Below, piece by piece: positions 1 to 4,805 of a stretch of 6,372 nt of DNA. This DNA is from Lentisphaerota bacterium (lineage in GTDB: Bacteria; Verrucomicrobiota; Kiritimatiellia; JAAZAB01): the NCBI GenBank assembly GCA_016199105.1, contig JACQHI010000016.1, positions 1 through 6,372 of the forward strand. Reading direction: 5' to 3'. A model generated the notes under the pieces. That model did not search any database, had not been told where the DNA came from, and worked only from the letters and a program-made list of their open reading frames with translations. Each line of letters begins with the position of its first letter. Position 1 is the stretch's first letter. A program made the position numbers and the translations under genes.

Positions 1-259
1 CCGGGAGCGCGGCCTCGGCGATTTCGGCATGGGCCTTGGGGAGGGTGAGGTTGACCACCAACTCGAGCTCGGGATCGGCCAACAGCTCCGCCACGCCGCA
101 TGCCCGCGGAATTCCGAATTCGCCGGCCCGGGCGCGGGCGCGTTCCAGCACGAGATCGGCGCAGGCAGCGACTTCCAGTATGGCGTATTGCTTGAGGTTC
201 TTGAAATACGCGGCGCTGATGTTGCCGCAACCGATGACGCCGATTTTCATTGTTTTCAT
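1..259 (-). CDS. Gfo/Idh/MocA-family oxidoreductase, N-terminal fragment (partial at left edge)
   Basis: This is the first 86 codons of a leftward gene whose remainder lies outside the window. Translation begins MKTMKIGVIGCGNISAAYF, a beta strand followed by the G-x-G-x-x-[GAS] dinucleotide-binding turn (GCGNIS, residues 10-15) of a Rossmann fold. It continues with a second strand ending in ACADL (about residues 32-36), where the acidic residue usually contacts the adenosine ribose, and then VVNLTLPKAHAEIAEAAL (68-85), the family's conserved 'LTxPxxH' strand-loop-helix. These are hallmarks of NAD(P)-dependent Gfo/Idh/MocA enzymes, usually cytoplasmic and acting on sugars, inositols or related polyols. 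The substrate cannot be told from this part, and the catalytic Lys of the EKP motif would lie beyond the edge. Start choice: ATG at 259 has AGGA seven bases upstream; a second in-frame ATG at 250 would remove only MKT. The family call is strong; the specific enzyme is unknown. Confidence 0.9.
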   Translation of the reverse strand, partial: MKTMKIGVIGCGNISAAYFKNLKQYAILEVAACADLVLERARARAGEFGIPRACGVAELLADPELELVVNLTLPKAHAEIAEAALP

Positions 260-266
260 GGGCCGG

Positions 267-274
267 TCCTTTCC
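267..274 (-). promoter_or_regulatory. Ribosome binding site of the oxidoreductase gene
   Basis: Read on the minus strand, this is GGAAAGGA followed by seven bases and the ATG at 259. The spacing is standard and favours the 259 start over the in-frame ATG at 250. Confidence 0.6.
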
Positions 275-303
275 TTTGCCATGGATGGGCGATGCAGGAA
301 AGA

Positions 304-332
304 CGTATAGCAGAAGACCGGGAGAACCACAA
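304..332 (-). promoter_or_regulatory. Putative sigma70-like promoter for the oxidoreductase gene
   Basis: On the minus strand, TTGTGG (327-332) and TATACG (304-309) are separated by exactly 17 bases, and TGC directly precedes the -10, giving an extended -10 (TGnTATA). Transcription would begin near position 297, leaving a leader of roughly 38 bases. The -35 matches consensus at only three of six positions. The call rests on spacing and the extended -10, and the organism's sigma-factor preferences are unknown. Confidence 0.4.
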
Positions 333-337
333 TCGTC

Positions 338-362
338 ATGGCCGCCATTTTGTTAAAATAAC
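338..362. promoter_or_regulatory. Pair of short palindromes in the divergent promoter region, possible operator
   Basis: Two 11-bp inverted repeats sit three bases apart between the two candidate promoters: ATGGC-C-GCCAT (338-348) and GTTA-AAA-TAAC (352-362). The second lies in the only clearly AT-rich patch of this gap. The position would suit a regulator controlling both directions. However, such short palindromes arise easily by chance and match no operator recognised here. Confidence 0.18.
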
Positions 363-364
363 CG

Positions 365-393
365 TTTATCGCCGCCCAATGACCTGCTATGCT
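365..393 (+). promoter_or_regulatory. Weak candidate promoter for the ankyrin/coiled-coil operon
   Basis: TTTATC (365-370) and TATGCT (388-393) are 17 bases apart, with TGC directly before the -10, so this is again an extended -10 arrangement. The -35 is poor (three of six). If it is used, transcription starts near position 400 and the leader to ATG 436 is about 36 bases. No strong Shine-Dalgarno lies before ATG 436. The best candidate is GAAG at 419-422, which is distant. Confidence 0.25.
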
Positions 394-435
394 CGCCCAT
401 CAGAAATCGGTTAATTGCGAAGTGATTCCGTCCGT

Positions 436-3400
436 ATGAGCCAGGACCGTCCACAACCGGTTGTGCATCCGCCTTTCCGTCCGGGGATTCGTGTCGTCCT
501 GGGCGTCCTTGGCATCCTATGCGGTCTGACGACCGCGGCATTGCCACAGGACGCGCCGAATCTCATCCAAGCCGTGAAGCAGGGGGATGTGGCCTTGATC
601 AAAGATATTCTGGCGAACGATCCGGAACAGGTCAACCTGCGGAACAAGGACGGTGAATCGGCGCTGCACTGGGCGGCCCTCAAGGGATACCGGGACATCG
701 CCGTCATCCTCCTGGGCAAAGGCGCCAAAGTCCATTACACCGATAAACAACTCGGCGGGACACCCCTCCACTGGGCGGCCGTCAAAGGGCATCGCGACTT
801 GGTGGAATTGCTCCTCGATCGCGGCGCGGACGTCAATGCCACAACCCGGGACGAGTGGACACCCCTGCATATCGCCGCCTACCAGGGCCATCGCGAGGTG
901 GTCGAAGTGCTGTTGGAACGAAAAGCGAACATCCATGCCCGCGACAAGGACGGGCTGACGCCGCTCCAGGCCTCGATCGAGAATCGCCGCAACCTGCTGG
1001 AACTCATGCTGGACAAGGGCGGCCGCGAGGCGCCCAAAGTCTCCACGGCGAGCGGGAACAAGCCGGCGGCCTTGGATGCGGCGGTTCCTCCGGCGACGAC
1101 CGCGGAGGACACCGCGGCGTTGGCGAATCGGGCCGCCAAACTCGAACACTCGCTGAGGGAAAAGGGGGCGGATCTCAAGGTGAAGGAGGCGGCGTTGACC
1201 GACCTGCAAAAGCGGTTGAGCGCCGCGGAAACGCTGGTGGCGGATCTCACGGACAAGGCCAAGAGCGTCGATGCCGTCAAGGACCGGCTTGAACGGGAGA
1301 CAAAGATGGCCGCGGAATTTCAAGCCAAAGTCGCCGACGAGGAGAAGCGTCGCCAGGCGGCCGAGCGGAAGATCGCGGAGCTCCAAACGGCCCACCGCGA
1401 GGACACGCTTGCGCTCAAGGGGAAGCTGGCTACACGGGACATGGAAATCGCCGAGTTGAAGGCCGCCCAGGCCCGGCGCCCGGAGAAGGCGAAACCGGAC
1501 GAATCGCGCGAGGCGGCGGACAAGGCCAGGGACGAGGCGGAGCGGGAATGGGCGGAGACACTGAAGGTCAAGGAAGGTGAAATCGAGGACTTAAAGCGGC
1601 AAATCCAGTTGCTCGACAAACGCAATCAGGAATTGGCCTCCAGGTCCGACGCGCCCGAGGCGACTCCCACGGATCCGGAGATAACCGGGGCCAAAGCCCG
1701 GATTGCCGAACTGGAAAACCAGCTCCAGGTGGCGCGGGACTTGGGTGAAAAAGCCTGGGCCGACGAGCGGACAGCCTTGAAGCGCCGCATCGACGAGCTG
1801 ACCGCGGCCGCCGAAGCGGCGGACCGCCGGAAAACTCCAACGCCATCCGGGACAGGCGTGGAGGATTTGAAACGGAAGATGGAGGGCGAATGGGAGGCGC
1901 GCCTCAAGGCCAGGGAGGACGAGGTGGCCGTGTTGAAGCAGCAGACACAAGCGTCCGAGAAACGCCACCAGGCGTTAGCCGCCAAGATTGAAGAGGTCGA
2001 AAAGATCAAGCAGGATTTGCAGGACACTCGCGCCGTCCTGCGGACGGAAAAAGAGAAGACGGCGCAAATGGACGGCGATTTGAAGGCCGTCAGGCAGCGC
2101 CTGGACGAGGAACGCAAGGCGGCCGGCGATGCGGTCGCCACGATGAAAGTCAAGCTGGCGGAAGTCGAGGAACGGAACAAGGCGCTGGCCGCCGCGAACG
2201 AACCGTTGGGGAAGGAATTGGAACAGGCACGGAAATTGCGCGAGCAACTGGATGCCGTTCAAGACGACTTGACGGAGAAAGAACAGGAACTGCAGGAGGC
2301 GAAAGCCCGGATTGCCGACCTGGAAAAACAGATCCCGGTGGCGCGGGAGTCGAGCGAAAAGGCCTGGACGGGTGAAGTCGTAGCGGTGAAACCGGCGGCT
2401 TCCACGGACGAGAAACTCGGCCAGGCGTTGTCGGCCAAGGCTGAAGAGGTCGAAAAGCTCAAGCAGGAGCTGCAGGACGCCCGCGCCGCCCTGCGAAAGT
2501 CCATCCGACAGCACTTGGACGAGCAACGCAAGGCGACCGGCGATGTGGTCGCCACGCTGAAAATCAAGCTGGCGGAAGTCGAGGAGCGGAACAAGGCCCT
2601 GGCCGGCGCGACCGAACCGTTGCGGAAGGAATTGGAACAAACCCGTCCGGCGCAGGAGCGACTGACCGCCGTCCAGAACGACCTGGCGGAGAAAGACAAG
2701 GCGCTGCAGGAGGCGAAAGCCCGGATTGCCGAGATGGAGAAACAGGCGAAGTTGGCGCGGGATTTGAACGAAAAGACCGGGGAAAACGAAGCGGCCGCGT
2801 TGCAAACGGCGGCGGCGAAGCGCGGCCGGGAGTTGGCGGCCAAGAGCGAAGAGGCCGGGAAATTCAAGCAGGAGCTGCAGGACGCCCGCGCGGCCCTGCA
2901 AACGGAAAAAGGGAAGACGGCGCAAACGGACGGCGAGTTGAAGGCCGTCCGGCAGCGTCTGGACGAGGACCGCAAGGCGGCCGTCGATGCGGTCGCCACG
3001 CTGAAAATCAAGCTGGCGGAAGTCGAGGAACGGAACAAGGCGCTGGCCGGCGCGACCGAACCGTTGCGGAAGGAATTGGAACAAACCCGGCCGGCGCAGG
3101 AGCGACTGACCGCCGTCCAGAACGACCTGGCGGAGAAAGACAAGGCGCTGCAGGAAGCGAAGACCCGGGTTGTGGAACTGGAAAAACAGGCCCGGTTGAG
3201 CGGGGATTTGAACGAAAAGGCATGGGCGGACGAGAAGGCGGCTTTGAAGCGCAGAATCGACGAGTTGACCGCGGCCGCCGAAGAGGCGGATCGCCGGCGG
3301 AAGTCGTTGCCGTCCAAAAAAGAGACCGAACAACTCAAGCAGGCGCTGCAGGACGCCCGCGCGGCCCTGCAAACGGAGAAAGAAAAGGCGGCGCAAATGG

Positions 3401-4770
3401 ACGGCGATTTGAAGGCCGCGCGACGGCGCCTGGACGAGGACCGCAAGGCGGCCGTCGATACGATCGCCGCGCTGAAGCTCAAGGCGGCGGAAAAGGATGC
3501 CGCGACGGGCAAAGAGATCGGCGATTTGAAGGCCGCCCGCGAGCAGTTGCAGCGCGGTCTGGCCGCCTCATTGAAAACCGAAAAGGAAACCTCCGAAAAA
3601 ATCCGCGAGGCGATGGCCGGGCGCGTCAAGGAACTGGAGTTGGCAACGGCTGAACTTGAAAAAGCGAAAAAAGCGACGGAGCAGATCCAGGCCCGCGCTC
3701 TCGCTCTCGATGCCCAACTCAAAGCGCTCGAGTCGAAGCTGGCCGCAGCGGATATTTTGAAGGCGGAGAAGGAGTCGCTTCAAAAAGAAGTTCAGGACCG
3801 TTCCACGGCTCTGGATCGGATGCAGGAAAAACTGGTGCAAGCGCGGAACGCGGCGCAGGAACTGGAGGATCGGCGGAAAAACGCCGACGAGCTTCGGCAT
3901 GAGAACGACCGTCTCAAGGGGCTGGTTGCCGCGAGTCAGGCCGAGGCGAAGTCCGCTTCCGCACAGTTGGAAACGCTTCGGAACCAGGCGAACTCGGAAA
4001 CGGCCGGGTTGAAAGAGAAAGTGCAAGCGCTGGAGGCCCAGGTGGAGACCGCCAAGATCAGCATGTTCGATCAGGCCAAGATCATCGATCTCTTGCGCGC
4101 CAAATTGAAGGCGCGGTCCGGTTCGCCGGCGGATAGCGCGGAGGCCTCGCCGAAAACAAGGAAGGGTAAGGCGCAGGGAGACGCTCCCGCGATTCCGCCA
4201 GGGGCGGTTGTCCCGGCGGCACGGGCGGCGCCCGAGGCGGGCGCCGCTGCGTCGGTCGCGCAGGCCCCGCAAAAGGAGGCCGCGACGGGGGCTCTGTCCG
4301 CTTTCTTCGATGCGGTGGCCTCGGGGGATATCGCGGCAGTGCGGAAAACGGTCGCCGAACATCCGGCCCGGATCAAGGCGGCACGGGAGAATGGCGAAAC
4401 CCCCTTGCACGTGGCCGCCGAGAATGGACGCAAGGACATTGTCGCGTTATTGCTGGGCGCCGGCGCGGACGCGCAGGCGAGGGACGCCATTACAGGCTTT
4501 ACCCCCCTGCATGAGGCGGCGTATAACAACCATCAGGCGGTGCTGGAGTTGCTTCTCCAACAGGGCGCGGATGTGAACGCGACGTCCGATATCGGCACTT
4601 CGCTTCATCTGGCCGTGTCGCTGGGCAACATGGATCTGGTGAGGTTTCTCTTGAAACGCGGGGCGGATATCAACGCGAAATCGGACCTGGGCACCCCTTT
4701 GCATATCGCGATTTTCAATGGCGATCGAAAAATGGCCGATCTGCTCCGTAAGCATGGCGGGAAAGAATAA
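436..4770 (+). CDS. Exported ankyrin - long coiled coil - ankyrin 'dumbbell' protein
   Basis: This 1444-residue protein belongs to no characterised family that I recognise. Residues 1-19 are a basic N-region, 20-36 a hydrophobic core (VVLGVLGILCGLTTAAL), with likely signal peptidase cleavage after TAA near residue 35; an uncleaved anchor is the alternative. Residues 42-196 are five ankyrin repeats: a degenerate cap beginning NLIQAVKQGD, then repeats at about 72, 107, 139 and 172 with TPLHWAA/TPLHIAA signatures. Residues 224-1227 are almost entirely Ala, Glu, Lys, Leu, Arg, Gln and Asp in coiled-coil pattern, broken by a few proline-containing spots. Residues 1228-1286 are an Ala/Pro/Gly linker, and 1287-1444 five further ankyrin repeats. 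The mature part has no cysteine. Ankyrin repeats normally bind proteins, so a rod with a binding head at each end is inferred, probably periplasmic or surface-located. The frame opens at TTG 415, directly after TAA. ATG 436 is chosen because it gives a compact signal peptide, but upstream ribosome-binding signals are weak for both. Confidence 0.93.
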   Translation: MSQDRPQPVVHPPFRPGIRVVLGVLGILCGLTTAALPQDAPNLIQAVKQGDVALIKDILANDPEQVNLRNKDGESALHWAALKGYRDIAVILLGKGAKVHYTDKQLGGTPLHWAAVKGHRDLVELLLDRGADVNATTRDEWTPLHIAAYQGHREVVEVLLERKANIHARDKDGLTPLQASIENRRNLLELMLDKGGREAPKVSTASGNKPAALDAAVPPATTAEDTAALANRAAKLEHSLREKGADLKVKEAALTDLQKRLSAAETLVADLTDKAKSVDAVKDRLERETKMAAEFQAKVADEEKRRQAAERKIAELQTAHREDTLALKGKLATRDMEIAELKAAQARRPEKAKPDESREAADKARDEAEREWAETLKVKEGEIEDLKRQIQLLDKRNQELASRSDAPEATPTDPEITGAKARIAELENQLQVARDLGEKAWADERTALKRRIDELTAAAEAADRRKTPTPSGTGVEDLKRKMEGEWEARLKAREDEVAVLKQQTQASEKRHQALAAKIEEVEKIKQDLQDTRAVLRTEKEKTAQMDGDLKAVRQRLDEERKAAGDAVATMKVKLAEVEERNKALAAANEPLGKELEQARKLREQLDAVQDDLTEKEQELQEAKARIADLEKQIPVARESSEKAWTGEVVAVKPAASTDEKLGQALSAKAEEVEKLKQELQDARAALRKSIRQHLDEQRKATGDVVATLKIKLAEVEERNKALAGATEPLRKELEQTRPAQERLTAVQNDLAEKDKALQEAKARIAEMEKQAKLARDLNEKTGENEAAALQTAAAKRGRELAAKSEEAGKFKQELQDARAALQTEKGKTAQTDGELKAVRQRLDEDRKAAVDAVATLKIKLAEVEERNKALAGATEPLRKELEQTRPAQERLTAVQNDLAEKDKALQEAKTRVVELEKQARLSGDLNEKAWADEKAALKRRIDELTAAAEEADRRRKSLPSKKETEQLKQALQDARAALQTEKEKAAQMDGDLKAARRRLDEDRKAAVDTIAALKLKAAEKDAATGKEIGDLKAAREQLQRGLAASLKTEKETSEKIREAMAGRVKELELATAELEKAKKATEQIQARALALDAQLKALESKLAAADILKAEKESLQKEVQDRSTALDRMQEKLVQARNAAQELEDRRKNADELRHENDRLKGLVAASQAEAKSASAQLETLRNQANSETAGLKEKVQALEAQVETAKISMFDQAKIIDLLRAKLKARSGSPADSAEASPKTRKGKAQGDAPAIPPGAVVPAARAAPEAGAAASVAQAPQKEAATGALSAFFDAVASGDIAAVRKTVAEHPARIKAARENGETPLHVAAENGRKDIVALLLGAGADAQARDAITGFTPLHEAAYNNHQAVLELLLQQGADVNATSDIGTSLHLAVSLGNMDLVRFLLKRGADINAKSDLGTPLHIAIFNGDRKMADLLRKHGGKE
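1693..1833 (+). repeat. Outlying copy of a coiled-coil repeat segment
   Basis: This codes for a 47-residue stretch containing EKAWADERTALKRRIDELTA. It recurs almost residue for residue at 3160-3303 (EKAWADEKAALKRRIDELTA followed by AAEEADRRRK). Codons differ at many silent sites, so this is an older duplication than the near-identical tract further on. Shorter matches to its first part (KARIAELE...EKAW) also occur near 2302 and 2716. Confidence 0.75.
2548..2717 (+). repeat. Near-identical 170-bp tract, first copy
   Basis: This aligns without gaps to 2992-3161 (offset 444 bp) with four differences, all at third codon positions and all silent (gag/gaa, gcc/gcg, cgt/cgg, gag/gaa). Similarity drops sharply on both sides: the 33 bases upstream have six differences, and the codons downstream diverge to amino-acid changes at once. 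This is much more alike than other pairs of units in the array. Confidence 0.85.
2992..3161 (+). repeat. Near-identical 170-bp tract, second copy
   Basis: Partner of 2548-2717. It lies in the third unit, whose left part (from 2878, with a 29-base identical run at 2878-2906 and 3349-3377) instead matches the fourth unit best. The third unit therefore looks like a mosaic of its two neighbours. Confidence 0.85.
3160..3303 (+). repeat. Second copy of the EKAWADE/KRRIDELTA repeat segment
   Basis: This is the end of the third coiled-coil unit, coding for 48 residues that match 1693-1833 with one extra Arg near the end. The first and second units end differently here (EKAWTGE... and EKTGENE...), so this segment brackets the expanded part of the array. 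Confidence 0.75.
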
Positions 4771-4793
4771 ATGAGTTTTTCATACCGGATTGT

Positions 4794-4798
4794 GGAGG
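4794..4798 (+). promoter_or_regulatory. Shine-Dalgarno site of the second ankyrin/coiled-coil gene
   Basis: GGAGG followed by seven bases and ATG 4806 is a textbook site and fixes the start. It lies inside the 35-bp gap after the preceding stop codon. I see neither a hairpin terminator nor a promoter in that gap, so the two genes are probably co-transcribed, with strong independent ribosome loading on the second. Confidence 0.85.
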
Positions 4799-4805
4799 TG
4801 CTCGG

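Larger units (their letters stand above)
1969..3486 (+). repeat. Array of four imperfect long repeats inside the coiled coil
   Basis: Four tandem units begin at 1969, 2422, 2830 and 3316; the last is truncated and loses similarity after about 3486. Each starts with a version of KQELQDARAAL, runs through RQRLDE.RKAA and, in the first three, KLAEVEERNKAL, E.LQEAKARIA and an EKQ...EK segment. The matching VAT(M/L)K or IAALK anchor codons lie at 2134, 2548, 2992 and 3463, so the period is 138, 148 and 157 residues. The second unit lacks 13 residues (39 bp) between AAL and RQHLDE that the other three keep. Thirteen is not a whole number of heptads, so the coil register is shifted by one position there. 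The array shows that the rod lengthened by duplication in frame. Confidence 0.85.

Noticed and set aside
256..282. Eight-codon minus-strand frame (MAKERTGP) whose TGA overlaps the oxidoreductase ATG
   Set aside because: It is very short, with no ribosome binding site before it, and it merely spans the real gene's own AAGGA site.
29..356. Plus-strand open frames over the left edge (93 and 106 codons)
   Set aside because: They lie opposite the minus-strand oxidoreductase, which has a clear Rossmann-fold sequence; the plus-strand translations show no motif.
379..414. Eleven-codon frame (MTCYARPSEIG) ending directly before TTG 415
   Set aside because: It has no ribosome binding site and probably begins upstream of the inferred transcription start; it looks like chance.
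415..435. TTG 415 as the start of the large protein (seven extra residues)
   Set aside because: No Shine-Dalgarno lies before it, it is a rarer start codon, and it only lengthens the signal peptide's N-region. It remains possible because ATG 436 also lacks a strong site.
436..600. Lipoprotein signal (Cys in GILCGL)
   Set aside because: The residue before Cys is Leu, with Ile at -2 and Gly at -3, which does not fit the lipobox requirement for a small residue at -1.
1975..3722. Two very long minus-strand open frames (1975-3396, 473 codons; 2259-3722, 487 codons) overlapping in different frames
   Set aside because: Both lie opposite the repetitive coiled coil. Its GC-rich Glu/Lys/Ala/Gln/Leu codons read in reverse as Leu/Phe/Arg/Ser-rich low-complexity text with few stops. 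They have no recognisable domain, and the plus frame is clearly the coding one.
1105..4116. Identity of the coiled coil as an SMC/Rad50-like ATPase, myosin or tropomyosin relative
   Set aside because: There are no Walker A/B or signature motifs at either end. Similarity to such proteins would only reflect heptad composition.
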